In this document: one piece after another, positions 11,215 to 22,737 of the stretch | Layout of the letters: every line of letters begins with the position of its first letter | Numbering within the stretch: position 1 is the stretch's first letter | Source: Poecilobothrus nobilitatus | Lineage: Eukaryota; Arthropoda; Insecta; Diptera; Dolichopodidae | Reading direction: 5' to 3' | DNA: 64,000 nucleotides | NCBI GenBank assembly: GCA_947095535.1 | Contig: OX352772.1 | Coordinates: 212,389,620 to 212,453,619, forward strand | Made by a program: the position numbers and the translations under genes | The notes under the pieces: generated by a model | What the model was told of the DNA's origin: nothing | What the model saw: only the letters and a program-made list of their open reading frames with translations | The model's database searches: none

Positions 11215-11657
11215 ACTTTCATACTACTAACTAGCCATAGTAACAACTTTCAAGATAACCAAAAAAACTACATTGATCCAATGGTTCCTCCAATTGTTAG
11301 ACCAACAAAAAAGGCAGTGGAAAATGAGGATAGCATATATGTACTTTCAAGATTAGGTGATCATAGAATATATATACTAATGTGAGGTTATTTTTGTCGT
11401 TTTTAAATGATCAGGATGATATATGTTATGATGGTATGACAAAAACTAATATAATAGTACTTATCAATCAGGAAGGACTTCCGACAAATTACGAAGACTT
11501 ACGTAAATTATATGATAAATATCACGAAAATATAGGAATAACTGCCAAAAATGTAGCAAAAGACCTAACAACATACAGAAGCCATATATACAACAAATAC
11601 AAGGAGCATCTTCAGAAAATAAGGGATTCGTGGCAAAACTATTTAATAGCAAAATGA
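11215..11657 (+). pseudogene. LINE ORF1 C-terminal remnant
   Basis: Between the knuckles and ORF2 one frame encodes PMVPPIVRPTKKAVENED and another (11382-11657) encodes LPTNYEDLRKLYDKYHEN and RDSWQNYLIAK. This looks like the tail of ORF1 broken by a frameshift. It ends just inside the start of the ORF2 endonuclease frame at 11630. I do not recognise a domain in it. Confidence 0.4.
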
Positions 11658-12400
11658 TGGAACACATGAAAGAACAAAATATAAGTGAATTAAAAATTTT
11701 ATACGTAAACATATGTAGTATCAGAAACAAATTTTATGAACTGGAAGCGACTATACAGAAAATTAATAATATTGATATAGTGATATTAAATGAAGTTTGG
11801 ATTTACGATAATGAAAAGACTTACTTTAATTTACCAAATTATAAAGTTATTTTTAACTGTAGAAATCAAAACCGAGGTGGCGGTACTGCTATATATATAA
11901 AAAAAGAACTTAATTTTAACATAATTGTTCAAGAGGAATTACACAATCTAACCATCATTGAGTTAATTAACACAACATCTAAACCTAAAATAGATACACT
12001 CTATAAAGCGCCAAATATTAACAACAACCTATTTATAGGTTTATATTTATACAACAAATGGAAAGACAAATAGACCAGATAACAAATCTAACAATATTTG
12101 CAGATATAAACATAAACCTATTTGAAAATACTAATACTACAACATAGTACATAGACATGTTGACAAGTTCAGAGTTCAGGATGTAATATTATAAATGAAA
12201 CTGATGGAACAAGAGAAACTGCGAATACAAATACTTTGATTGATTATATTATCACTAATTGCAATGTTAAGATAGATATATCATATAAATTAAAAAATAC
12301 CGACCCCTCAGATCATAAGATGACCATTGCGTTTATGAAATCAGTTAAACTAAGTAAAAAACCAATGCAAAAAATAACTAAAGTGAAATTCATCAATTAA
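11630..12400 (+). pseudogene. LINE ORF2 endonuclease domain, frameshifted
   Basis: The frame carries LYVNICSIRNKFYELE (N-terminal Asn motif), DIVILNEVWIYD (metal-binding Glu motif), RGGGTAIYIKKEL and, after a frame change near 12065, TIFADININLFE (DxN motif), TLIDYIITN and DPSDHKMTIAF (SDH motif). All core motifs of an APE-type endonuclease are recognisable in order. At least two frameshifts (near 12065 and 12150) and a stop prevent translation. It acts in intact elements as the target-nicking nuclease of ORF2 and is followed by the RT. Confidence 0.65.
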
Positions 12401-12426
12401 TAGACATTATACAAGTAGCGAAGCAA

Positions 12427-13966
12427 TTGAGCAATAAAAGTTATTCTATAAAAACAAGAAACAATCATTGGATAAATGAAAATATACTATATAATATGAC
12501 AAGGAGGAGAAAATTATATGATGCCTACAAGAAAGATAAAAATAACATAGAAAAAAAAAAGAAATATTTTAGGTATAAAAAATTAACTACGGACTTAATA
12601 CGAAAAGCCAAAAAAGATCACCTAGAAATAAGTATAGCGGAATCTGGTAACGATTCAGTGGAGAGTAATAAGCAACACAATAAGGAACAACATGAACAAT
12701 GAAAAAAGGGAATGTATAAACACTATACGAATGGATACAGGAAATGAATTATGAAAATGATTATGAAATAGCAACAACTATGTTGATTAAATGATTATGA
12801 AATATGAAATAGCAACAACTATAAATAGGCGAGGAAATAATAAAAAATAACAAGATGACCTATACTAATTATACTGCAATAAGTAATATAATTAATCATA
12901 AGTCAATTTTTTTAGAGCCTACAAATGAAAATGAAATATTTAATATAATAATGGGCCTAAATAAAAATGCCGCAGCAGGATTGGATACAATTACAGTGAA
13001 AGATATACAAGCTATTGCATCAGTAATCAAAAAGCCATTGCCAAATATAGTAAACAAAAGTTTATCGATGGGTATATTTCCTAACTACTTGAAAGAAGCT
13101 ATAATAACCTCAGTTTACAAAAGTGGATCGAAAACGGATTGTGGAAAGTATAGACCAATATCCATACTAAACTCATTAAGTAAAATTTTTGAAAAAGTAA
13201 TTAATATGAGAATAAGAGCCTTTGTAAACAAAACAATTGGATTTGACAACAATCAGTATGGTTTTTTAGAAAATAGTGGAACCGAATTAGCTGTTAGTAC
13301 TACAATTGAACAAATACAGGAAGCACTTGATGAAGGAAAATATGTAGCAGTAATTTTTGTAGATTTAACTAAAGCATTTGATGTTGTAAATCATGAAAAA
13401 CTGTTAAATATTATAGAGGATATAGGAATAAGAGGTGTAGCAAAAGATTTATTAAAAGATTACTTAACAAATAGAACGCAATGTACGAGAATTAACAATA
13501 CACTGAGTGGTAATCTGCTTATAAAAATTAGAGTACCACAAGGATCACTAATGGGCCCTCTATTGTATTTATTATACATCATGAATATGGCTAACTGTGG
13601 CATAATGTCAAAATATAATATTTATGCTGATGACTCAAATATTGTTGCTAAGACAAGCACTCTTTCTGAATTAGAAACTGTACTAAATGAGGACTTGGAA
13701 AAATTTTGTAATTGGCTGAAATTTAATGAACTTATTATGAATATAAAAAAAACAATTATATGATTTTTAAGGCTGATCTGAGAAGCGGTAATGAAATTAA
13801 CATAAAAATTAACAATCAGTCACTAATCAGAGCACATTATGTAAAATATTTGGGAGTCACTATTGATGAAAATCTCAAATGGCATAAGCACATAAAACAA
13901 ATTAAAAATAGTGTAATTTCTATAGTAATGGTTATCAGAAGATCGGGGGAGTTCCTAAGAAAGTAG
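12427..13966 (+). pseudogene. LINE ORF2 linker and reverse transcriptase
   Basis: 12430-12690 encodes a basic linker (NHWINENILYNMTRRRKLY). After a small rearrangement at 12720-12840, the 302-codon frame 12855-13763 holds an almost complete RT: AAAGLDTITVKDI, CGKYRPISILNSLSKIFEK, NQYGFLENSGT, VIFVDLTKAFDVVNHEKLL with the first catalytic Asp, RVPQGSLMGPLLYLLY and IYADDSNIVAK (about 13620-13640) with the catalytic Asp pair. After a one-step frame change at 13760 the thumb continues (KYLGVTIDENLKWHKHIKQI). The polymerase would copy its own RNA onto nicked DNA. All catalytic residues are visible, but the frame breaks make the copy inactive. Likely a CR1/L2/Jockey-group LINE; the clade is not fixed by eye. 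Confidence 0.75.
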
Positions 13967-14436
13967 CTAAACTCATTTATAATGGACATATTTTATCGAA
14001 AATTAGATATAACATTACTAGCTGGAGCCAATGTTCAAGTTTTCATCTAAAACAAATTGGTACAATTATGAATAAAGCACTAAAAATCTTATATAAGATG
14101 GATATGAGATGTAGCACAAAAAATCTATATATGGTGACAGAAGAATTAGATATTAATCAACTAATCTACTTCGAAAAGTGTAAATATACTCATAATATTG
14201 TAAATAAGAAATTAAAGTCAAATTGGATACTAAATAAACGAAACGAAATACATAATTATAACACAAGAAACAAATTTAAACTAAATATACCCAAAGCTAG
14301 AATGTTCACTAAACACAATAGTCTGAAAAGTAGCGCAATTAAATTATATAACAATTTACCGAATTACATAAAGAATTACAAAAATGAAAAGTTCAAATCA
14401 TCTCTAAAAAAGCATATTAAAAATTTTAATAAATAA
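13967..14436 (+). pseudogene. C-terminus of the same LINE ORF2
   Basis: Following a stop at about 13966, the frame 14068-14436 encodes LDINQLIYFEKCKYTHNIVN, HNYNTRNKFKLNIPKAR and NSLKSSAIKLYNNLPNYIK, ending LKKHIKNFNK. The Y-N-T-R-N/S-K ... NSL ... AIKLYN-x-LP pattern is the usual end of such LINE polymerases. The stop at 14434-14436 looks natural. Confidence 0.7.
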
Positions 14437-14660
14437 ATAATAGTGATAATATAATAGATAATAGAAAATAAGAGTGAGAGCATAATTTATAAGTTAAATT
14501 TTAGTTAAAAAATTTATATATTATAAATGTATAATCTATAGCTAAATTATTACTAGGTTAATTGTACGTTAATTTAGATATTAAGATTAAGATTAATTTA
14601 ATTTCTTATACATAATGTTAAATTGTCTGAAATTAAATAAAAATAAATAAATAAATATAT
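14437..14660 (+). other. LINE 3' UTR and AAAT-type tail
   Basis: AT-rich untranslated region ending in AATAAAAATAAATAAATAAA at about 14636-14655. Short tandem AAAT units instead of a plain poly(A) are common at the 3' ends of several insect LINE lineages. The 5' end of the element is not clear; the ORF1 signal starts at 9880. Confidence 0.5.
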
Positions 14661-15170
14661 GAGTTCATCTTCATCATCATTTAGATATTGTTGAACAGAA
14701 ATATCATTATTTGGTTCCATTTTATCGCAAATACTATTGCCAGAGAACACCATTCTGTTAATGAAGTTTTGTGCACTTATTTTTCCATCGCTGAATTCTT
14801 TATTTGCGTTTTCAATTTTCTTTGCTCATGCCATCCAACCAAGTTTTTTATATTTAGGGCATCCCATTGAACCACCACTGTTAACTAATAGCTCAAAGTC
14901 TCTACTTTTAGAATATTTTTCACGTTGTAAACATATCACAAATTTAAAGAAATTTTCGTTTTTTCAGATCATTCGCTCTAAAACCCTTTATAGGCTTCAG
15001 CACCTGAAGTTGTTCTTATACTAAAATTGAAAACTGGGAAATTTTCAGGAGTGACCTAAAAAAATAAAATAAATCTATATTTGCATTTGAATTAATTAAA
15101 TAGTGTTATTTACTTTCTTAATCCATTGGTTTTCAAAATATTTTATGAAATTTAAAAATACTCCTTCCTT
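14661..15170. other. Spacer, possibly part of the downstream MULE region
   Basis: No convincing gene. Two short overlapping frames (14688-15024) are Phe/His-rich and show no domain that I recognise. Confidence 0.35.
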
Positions 15171-15246
15171 CATATTTTTAATGAAATAAAATTAGAAATA
15201 AGAGTTATTGATATCTTATTTCTAATTTTATTTCATTAAAAATATG
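15171..15246. repeat. Perfect 33-bp palindrome with 10-bp loop
   Basis: 15171-15203 is the exact reverse complement of 15214-15246. The loop is GTTATTGATA. Such a perfect match is unusual next to decayed transposon sequence. It lies about 50 bases downstream of the minus-strand MULE coding remnant, so it could be a 3' hairpin, or the two ends of a collapsed MITE-like insertion. Confidence 0.85.
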
Positions 15247-15289
15247 ATTTATATAAGAGGCTGGAAGCAAAGGCAATGACAAGATTTTA

Positions 15290-16450
15290 TGAAATGAATT
15301 CGACGCTGCTTTACTTTTACTTTTACTTTACTTTTTCGCAAAAATTGTAGCAAATTTTTATTTTTTGTCACTAAATTTTTTCTAACAGCCTGGCAAAAGT
15401 GAAACCAGCATCCATTTATTTTTGCTGTCGGAATAATATTATTAATTGCCTTTTGTAAGGCTTTTTCATAATCTGTGGTAAAAGTGTTATAACGTAGTTC
15501 AACTATATTATCATTAATATATTTTAAGCAACTGGTATATGCTTTTTCGCTTTTTTTGTTTAAAAGGTTAAAAAGAAAGGGAAATACCTAAAACAAAAAT
15601 ACTTTTTTAATTTAATAAAATATAAAAACGAAAGTGCATGCTTTGTGTAATTTACAATATATTGAACATAAATAATCACTGGTTGTTTGAAACATCAAAT
15701 AGGTGTTACAGCAAAAGTACCATCAATCAATAAATTCGAGTTGATACTGCAATATTTTCTTTCATAAGTTTAACAATTTTTTCCGAAACGAAAATGCAAT
15801 ATGAAAAATTTTCCATTTCATCTGTAATACTGGTTTTGAAGAAAGCATATTTTTCTTCTTGATGTAACGACATTCCAAAATTATTCCAAATATGTTCTCT
15901 TTGAAAATCTTCTACAATTTCAAATGTATTTACAGGTGAGGTTGTAAAAACGTTTGATGTCAAATACTGCAAAGCACATTTAATCTTATGAAAATCTAAA
16001 TTTGTCGTTTTATTTTGATTTCTTACGTTTTATTTATAATAATAAAATAAAATTAAATATAAATATCTATAATTTCTGAACCTCTAAAATAATAATTACC
16101 TTTCACTAACTTTTCTGTAGGCACTTCGTATACTACTTATTGCATTTACATCACTTGAGAGAACAGAGAGTGTTCTGTGAATCTTGACAATTTCTTTTTA
16201 ACAGATTTAATACTTTTAATTCCTTATATAATTTTTCAAAATCACCATGATTATGTTCAATGTAGGTATTGCTGCTTCTGAAACATACACCGTTTGCTGA
16301 AACTTGTACTTTAGATTTACAACTTGGATTGTAATATACATAATAATGCATGTTTCTAATTGTTGTTTTTTTTATATATAACATTTTTTCCGATAAAATG
16401 TACAGCAGGTGACTATTTTGGCGTTTCCCATTTATAATGTCAAATTTCAT
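15290..16450 (-). pseudogene. MULE (Mutator-like) transposase with FLYWCH finger
   Basis: Read on the minus strand. 16450-16215 encodes a FLYWCH-type finger (F.I.NGKRQNSHLLYI, then NPSCKSKV and YIEHNHGDFEKLYKEL), with a frameshift near 16200. A plausible donor (AAAG/GTAATT at 16100/16099) and acceptor (TTGCAG at 15967) would remove a small intron. The next exon runs to LLIDGTFAVTP, the first catalytic Asp of the MULE DDE fold, and FKQPVIIYVQY. A second small intron (GT at 15655, AG at 15588) joins it to VFPFLFNLLNKKSEKAY, TTDYEKALQKAIN (second Asp) and GCWFHFCQAVRKNL with the conserved C-x2-H. The C-terminal catalytic Glu region is not found. A stop after AVTPI and the frameshift mark a decayed copy. 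FLYWCH plus MULE fusions are known in insects. Confidence 0.75.
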
Positions 16451-16479
16451 TCAATTCGATTCCATGTTTTTAATTTTTA

Positions 16480-17080
16480 ATTTTTTTTCTTTAATTTGGG
16501 GGATACTATGGTAAATGTTGAGCTCGCATAGGACCAAATGACTGCATCTAAAAGATACTTGGTGCTACCTTTCCAAAAACATATATCCTTAATGACGTAT
16601 TTTATCCTTTAAGAACGAAAAGGACATTTGAAAGCATCCTTGTTGTTTTAGTGTTTTTATTAAAAAACCGTTATATCTAATAATCTGTAAGATATATATA
16701 TATATATATTCGGTATTTTTATATTTTAACAGTTATTTGGTGACGATAGGTGTTGCCGTTCTGGAGATATTGTAGTTCAAAGTTGAAAATTTTTGAAAAA
16801 GAAAACAATCTTTGTTATTTTTCTTTAAAAACCAAATATCTCATGATTTTACCCAAAAAACCCCCCAATATTTATACACTGTTGAAAAGGTCTTTTGTTT
16901 TTCTATAATACATACATACATGCATATTTTGTGTCTATACCGTAGAGGTTAGAAGATATAAGCATTTATGAAAAAAAAAATTGTTCTGTTTTATAATTTT
17001 TTTGGTTTTTAAACAAAAATAAAACAAAAACATTAAGTTAATTCAAGCAATCATTTGGAATGGTTAATTAATACATAAAC
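16480..17080. other. Non-coding dispersed-repeat-like stretch
   Basis: No gene. Contains a (TA)n tract at 16690-16710 and a segment (16890-16980) resembling 7520-7740. Confidence 0.35.
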
Positions 17081-17086
17081 ACTAAT

Positions 17087-17215
17087 CTATAGTTGTTTTA
17101 TAGTACCAGATGTACCAGATTTAGGTGAAGTACAAGGCTCTGCTTCTTTTGCCCTTTTATCACTATGTTGTTCTTCAACAATTTTTTTCCTTTTTTTTAT
17201 CAAAAATTTAACCAT
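17087..17215 (-). other. Short basic ORF of 42 codons, function unknown
   Basis: The minus-strand ATG at 17213-17215 opens a frame beginning MVKFLIKKRKKIVEEQHS, continuing DKRAKEAEPCTSPKSGTSGT and stopping at 17087. Its composition (basic start, then Ser/Thr/Gly/Pro) stands out from the surrounding low-complexity DNA and resembles the N-terminal leader of some transposases, but no domain is recognisable. It could equally be chance. Confidence 0.25.
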
Positions 17216-17424
17216 TTTATTTTAAATCAACATTTGTTTAAACAAAACCAATAAAACTTGAAATTTATTAAGCGCGAAATTTAAATCAAATAAAACTTGA
17301 AACTTACGAAAATCTACAAAAATATTTAACAAAAAGTAAATGGCATGCTTAGTCACTTAAATTATTTGCAAATTTTTTTTATTCTTACGTTAGATACTTC
17401 TTGAAATTTTAAACTGGTTTTTCC

Positions 17425-17510
17425 AAATTCACTAATAAAATTCAAACATTTTTTAAATTTTAAAAATAAATTCACTAATAGAATTCAAACATTTTCTAAA
17501 TTGACAAAGA
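17425..17510. repeat. Short direct duplication
   Basis: AAATTCACTAATAAAATTC followed by AAACATTTT recurs about 42 bases later as AAATTCACTAATAGAATTC followed by AAACATTTT. A local tandem duplication in AT-rich DNA. Confidence 0.6.
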
Positions 17511-17559
17511 AAATTATGTAAAATAATATTTAACATTAAAAAAGATTGTGTATGGAAAT

Positions 17560-17780
17560 TTAAAGTTTAAAAATATTGCCTCCAGCTTTTATATTAATTT
17601 CATGTACTTTATGGCACATATATAAATGCTATAATGAAATATTTAAAGACACTTCCATCGTAACAATATAATTTAGAAAATTACAGGAAAATTAGCAATA
17701 AAAATTTATTTTCTACTTTTTAGTTCAAAAAAGCTGTTTTTTAAAATTCTTTTTATTATTACTTTTTTTTCGTATACGTT
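17560..17780. repeat. Dispersed repeat shared with 61.11-61.32 kb
   Basis: TTGCCTCCAGCTTTTATATT, then TGTAACAATATA.TTTAGAAA and TTTTCTACTTTTTAGTTCAA and AAAAGCTGTTTTTTAAAA, match 61117-61315 in the same order and orientation. The function is unknown. It lies just outside the left end of P-like element A. Confidence 0.65.
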
Positions 17781-17882
17781 TGCCCTACACACTGTGGATG
17801 TGAATAAACTAAGAAAAATAGATTGTATTTACATTTGTAAATTGTACTTGTACCTCATGTTGAAAATACGATATTATATTAT

Positions 17883-17937
17883 AGCAAACAGCAGCACAAT
17901 ATTAATTACTAAACAGTAAATACTAACAAAAAAAAAA
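17883..17937 (+). repeat. Left inverted end of P-like element A
   Basis: Starts AGCAAACAGCAGCACAATAT and matches the reverse complement of 24752-24806 with about four mismatches. A related sequence stands at the matching end of copy B (about 35705-35752). Confidence 0.65.
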
Positions 17938-18164
17938 GAAATATATAAAAAGTAAATACTCCCTTCTCTTAATTCTAATAACAATTTTATTTCTATTAAT
18001 TATTATTTTGAGCAAAGAGAAAAATATTATTATTTTGTAAGAATTTTTTTTTTATTAAAAAAAAGAAAGCAATTATAAATTTCATAATTGTATTGAATAT
18101 TACCATAAAGTAAATATATACATCGAAAGTCACGTAGAAGAAAAAATCGTAGTCAATTTCATTG

Positions 18165-18215
18165 ATTTGAAATCACCCCAAGATCATATTTGGGGTTATT
18201 TCGTAAAAAGATGAC
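18165..18215. repeat. Small hairpin in the left arm of element A
   Basis: CCCCAA at 18177 pairs with TTGGGG at 18191 across eight bases. It is the only GC-rich spot in the surroundings. Confidence 0.35.
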
Positions 18216-19389
18216 TGTATTTTTGGTATACCATCAAAGAAGATAAGAAAAACAAAACAAAAAAATATTTATCATTCATTCGAACTGATTTTTTTTTTTC
18301 TAAAAATTGAGATTTTTTATATTGTTTTATATTGTTAACATACATACATATATACAGACATATCTATCTATGCATTACAAACAAATGTTAATGTTCTTAT
18401 AATTTTAAAATGTAATTTTATAGATCTCATAAAGAATAACTCTACACAATTTTATTATAATATTGCAAGTGTGATGTAAATTGTAAAAGGATATATTTGT
18501 TTTTATTTGTTTTTATCTTTTTTGTTTAGAAGAATATTTTTTCTAAAAATTAAAAAATAATTTTGGGTGGAATATGGAAATTTTCTAAAATATTGGTATT
18601 AACCTTTGTGGACCCACAAAGAAGTAGTAAGTTAAATTTACTGAATGTATAATTACATATGTATGTATATTAAGGCTGGTTTTCATTAGACCGATATATC
18701 CACGAAAATTTTAGAGCATAGGCAGAACATACGAAAATGATATACGTTTGAAAGAGATTAAGCTAAAAAAATATCCATGAAACATTTAAAAATATCCAAG
18801 AAAGTAACCATAAATATTCACGAATTACATACGTATTCAAAAATTAAACTTACAAACAAAACTTGCAAAAATGCAAAAATTAAACTGCAAAAAATTAAAC
18901 TTAAAAACATACTTACAAAAAAATTTCTACTACCATGGCATTTAAATTTTGAAGTGTCAAAAATATTAACAAATTTTATTTTTTAGTGAGAAACTATATT
19001 AAAATGACTATATTATCGATATAAAAATATTATTAATAAACTATGTATATCATTTTTAACAACTTTATAAATAAAAAATTTTAAATTTTTAACTATATTC
19101 ATATATTCATATAGTTATATATAAAATATATTCATATAGTTATATATAAATATAAACATTAATAAAGTAGGTTATGTACAATTTTAACTGTCAACTGTTG
19201 CTGTAATATTTTTTAATAATATAATTTTTTTTCTCCCTCTTTTCCACTGGTAGTGCACTATATTTTTCTCTTTCTGAAGTTGCAATAATATCCATGAAAT
19301 TTCTCATAAAAGCTAGCCTTTATGACTGTAGATAGATATGTAGATATAATGACTATAGATAGATATAATAATAAAACATTTTTTGCTTA

Positions 19390-19690
19390 TTCGATTTTCC
19401 CCATCTAATTAAATCTCTTAGAAATTCATTAATGGATTCCGATTTAAAAACCTCAGATGCTATTATAAGCATTAAAATTCTCATAGAATTATGGGAAGTT
19501 CAAATAAATTGAAAAACTACACATCTTAGTCCAAATTAATTAGATAACATATTAATCCGCATACTTTTGAAAAAAATTAGAGTTAAATTAGCAACACAAA
19601 TATTTAGTAGAACAGTGAGTGCCGCTATTAGAACAATAATTGAAAGTCTGGTTTTAAAAGTGTTACTGAAGAAGTTGCAAAAATTTTGTG
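19390..19690 (+). pseudogene. P-like transposase fragment, copy A (upstream of LINE)
   Basis: The frame TTCGATTTTCCCCATCTAAT... encodes FDFPHLIKSLRN, the P/THAP9 motif around the histidine after the GTP-binding insertion (compare FDPVHIIKSIRN in the 41.7-kb transposase). Further on it reads KIRVKLATQIF and SRTVSAAIRTIIES, corresponding to VKLAS.VLSHSVAAAIRTLVS in the other family. Stops and frame changes are frequent. The frame is cut at about 19690 by the Jockey LINE. In active elements this protein excises and inserts the transposon using GTP as cofactor. This copy cannot be functional. Confidence 0.65.
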
Positions 19691-19813
19691 ATGAAAAATC
19701 CAGGAGCGACTATTCCAGAATGGACTACCTGGTCTGCGTCTGATCCCAGAGGGGCGGCAGTAAGAAACCCTGGCTGTAGGTATAAAAAGCATATTAAAAT
19801 AAAAAATAATATA

Positions 19814-21461
19814 ATGTCTTATAATAGCAAAAATTCGGTAGGTATATCTACCAAAGTGTCGGCAGAGACCACGGATGCCGGCGAGGGCTTGGCTGAATGT
19901 TTAAGACGTTCAGATGAGTCGCCAGTGGTTTATAACAATAATAATAATATTAATAACATGTATAATTATGATAAATTAATAAACCTTTTTGTGAAGGGCT
20001 CAAAGATTCAAAGAAGTCCACCTAAAAACAAAAATAAGAAAACCGAAGAGGGTAATAAAGAAAAAATAATGTTCCATGAAGGCAATATAAAGAAAACCCA
20101 CGATAGTAATAATAAAAATCAAAGTTCGTTACTGCAAGACAGTAATATTAAAGTCAATTCCAGAATAATTGAGTTGGAAATCTTGTGTAAAGATTTACAA
20201 AGAGAAATCTCCCAGCTTAAGGCAGAAAATTTAAAATTAAAAAAGGAAAAAAATAGTGTGCCAAATGTATCCACTGATACTAAAGTTGGGACATACGAAA
20301 CGAATGAAGAAGAACTGATCAGAGAAACTGATTGGATTCTGAATACGAAAAGAAATCCGAAGAAACGAAAAGCGGATAAGTCTCCTAATGTTAACACATC
20401 TTTGGAACCGCAAAGTAAACCTCAAGAGGAAAAATCTAAAGAAAACAATAAGGTCACTAAAAACTATAAACCTCCTCCGGTAATTTTGAGTAATATAAAA
20501 AACTATTCTCATATTATAAAAATAACAAAAGAAGAAAATATAAATGTTAAAGTCAACATGATGAATAATGATCAACTGAAAATTAATGTTGACAACGAAA
20601 ATGATTATAGAGTTTTAACAAAATCTATAAATAAAGCGAAGTTGGAATGGCATACGTATGAAAACAAACTGACTAAACCAATTAAAGTTATGGTAAGAAA
20701 TCTTCACCCATCATGTGAGCCAGAAGATATTAAAAAAGAACTTCTTAATAGAGGTTTTAAATGTCTAGATGTGACAAATAAAATTAAAAAAAACTAAAGA
20801 TAAAAATATAAAGATTGTAACAAAGCTTCCACTGTTTATGATATCTTTTGACCATTCGGAGGAAATAAATAAAATATACAAAATAGAATATCTACAGCAC
20901 ATGAGAGTGAAATTTGAGGCTCTCAGAAGTAGTAAGTATATTCCTCAATACAAAAGATGCCAGAGTTTTGGACATATACAAAAATTCTGCCAAAGACAGG
21001 CTAAATGTGTAAAATGTGCTGGGAATCATATGACAATAGAATGTAGTAAAAAAGAAAATTTCCAAGCTATATGTGTAAACTGCAACGAGGTACACCCTGC
21101 TAGTTATCGTGGTTGTTTGGTAGCAAAAGAATTACAGAAAAGAAGATTGAATATGCGCAAACCCAAACATTCAAATGTAATAAAAACACCGAAAAAAACT
21201 ACACCGTTTATATCTAATAAAGTTGTGAATGGAGTTTTATACTCCCAATCCTTAAAATCTAAAACAGAAGAAAATATTCTTACAGAGAAACAATCTAAGG
21301 TTATGAAACCTAAAACTAATGACAAGGATGTGTTGCACATGATGCAAAACTTTTTGCTAAAAATTGATGAAATCTCCATAAGATTAAATAAAATAGAAAA
21401 GAAATACATTAATGTATCTCATGAAACCCCTAAAAGAATTGTAAAAAATGTATCTAGATAA
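19814..21461 (+). pseudogene. Jockey LINE ORF1 (nucleocapsid-like), one frameshift
   Basis: I place the start at the ATG at 19814 (MSYNSKNSVG), because the open frame before it looks like untranslated leader. The N-terminal half is polar with a heptad-like segment (IIELEILCKDLQREISQLKA, about 20165-20225). PPPVILSNIKNYSHI begins the conserved RRM-like region of Jockey ORF1, which continues with DYRVLTKSINKAKLEWHTYE and KVMVRNLHPSCEPEDIKKEL. A frameshift lies at about 20785-20840. The second part has three zinc knuckles: CQSFGHIQKFC, CVKCAGNHMTIEC and CNEVHPASYRGC. The protein would coat the LINE RNA. The frame ends at 21461, overlapping the ORF2 ATG by 14 bases, as in many Jockey elements. 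Confidence 0.75.
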
Positions 21462-22737
21462 AATACGTATTGCAACTTGGAATTCGAATGGTGTCCTAAA
21501 TAAAAAACATGAACTAGAAATTTTCTTAAGGTCTAGAAATATTGATATATGTCTGATATCAGAGACTCATTTGACAATAAACTCAAACTTTAAGATACTA
21601 GGTTATGAATGCTATAAGGCAGTTCATCCTAGTAATCAGCCGAGAGGAGGTAGTGCAATTCTAATAAAAGGCACTATAAAACATAATGAAGAATTCAAAA
21701 TTGAGTCTGAAGAAATACAGCTTTCTATGATCAAAATTTCATCTACTAAACAAGACCTTAATATTGCTGCAGTATATTGTCCACCAAGATGCAATATTAA
21801 GAAAAATATTTTTAAAGAACTCCTAAATGTCCACGGACATAAATTTTTGCTAGGAGGTGATTATAATGCCAAACATACTGATTGGGGATCTAGAACAACC
21901 TCAACTAGAGGTAGAGAGCTAAAGAAAGCTATTCAAGAGTTAGGTTGTTGACATCATTCGACTGGCAAACCAACTTATTGGCCCACAGACACCAACAAGG
22001 TTCCAGATCTAATTGACTTCTTCATAACTAAAAGAATTTCAGGCAACTATATAAATCTAGAAGATAACCATGATCTAGATTCTGATCACTCTGCTGTTAT
22101 ACTAGATTTAAATGAAAAAATAACTAGAAAACTAAATAAGCCCACACTGGCAAATAATACTACAGATTGGTTAAGCTTTAAATATGAAATCGCAAACAAC
22201 ATTAATTTAGAAATAAATTTACAATCAAAAGAACAATTAGATCTAGAACTTGAAGGCTTTATTAATATAATTCAAAAAACTGCTTGGAATAACACAAAAA
22301 TAATTGAATATAGGTCAGCAACAAATATTTATCCCAGAGAGATAACTGATTTAATAAAACGAAAAAGAAGGGCTAGACGTAGATGGCAACAATCTCGTCA
22401 CCCTGATGATAAGAAGATTTTGAACAGATTATCACAATCTCTTAAAAGAAAAATCAAGATTCTAAAATCAGTAGCATATGAAAATTATATAAAAGGTTTA
22501 TCGGCAACAAAAGAATCAAATTACTCGTTGTGGAAAGCAACGAAGAGTGTAAAAAAGCCGATTAAGCACGCCCCGCCGCTCACGAAACCAGACGGAACTT
22601 GGGCAAAGGATAATAAAGATAAAATCGAATTATTTGCAGATCATTTAGAAAATATATTCAAACCAAACGATATAAATTCTGATCTTTCTTTATTAGACAA
22701 TGTTGAATATGTTGACAATAGAAGAAAAGACTATTAA
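21448..22737 (+). pseudogene. Jockey LINE ORF2, endonuclease and linker
   Basis: From the ATG at 21448 the frame encodes a Jockey-type endonuclease: RIATWNSNGVLNKKHELE, LISETHLTINSN with the metal-binding Glu, QPRGGSAILIKGTIKHNE, AAVYCPPRCN, LGGDYNAKHTDWGSR and, after one in-frame TGA at 21949-21951, LIDFFITKRI and DLDSDHSAVIL with the SDH motif. Every catalytic motif is conserved; the TGA is the only break until about 22730. The linker (about 22300-22730) is basic (DLIKRKRRARRRWQQSRH) and ends in a stop after a frameshift. The protein nicks target DNA for the RT downstream. Confidence 0.75.

Noticed and set aside
18777..18986. 69-codon Lys-rich ORF
   Set aside because: It lies in the non-coding left arm of P-like element A and is not preserved in the homologous arm of copy B.
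20119..20575. Two minus-strand ORFs of about 100 codons
   Set aside because: They are shadows of the Jockey ORF1 on the plus strand.
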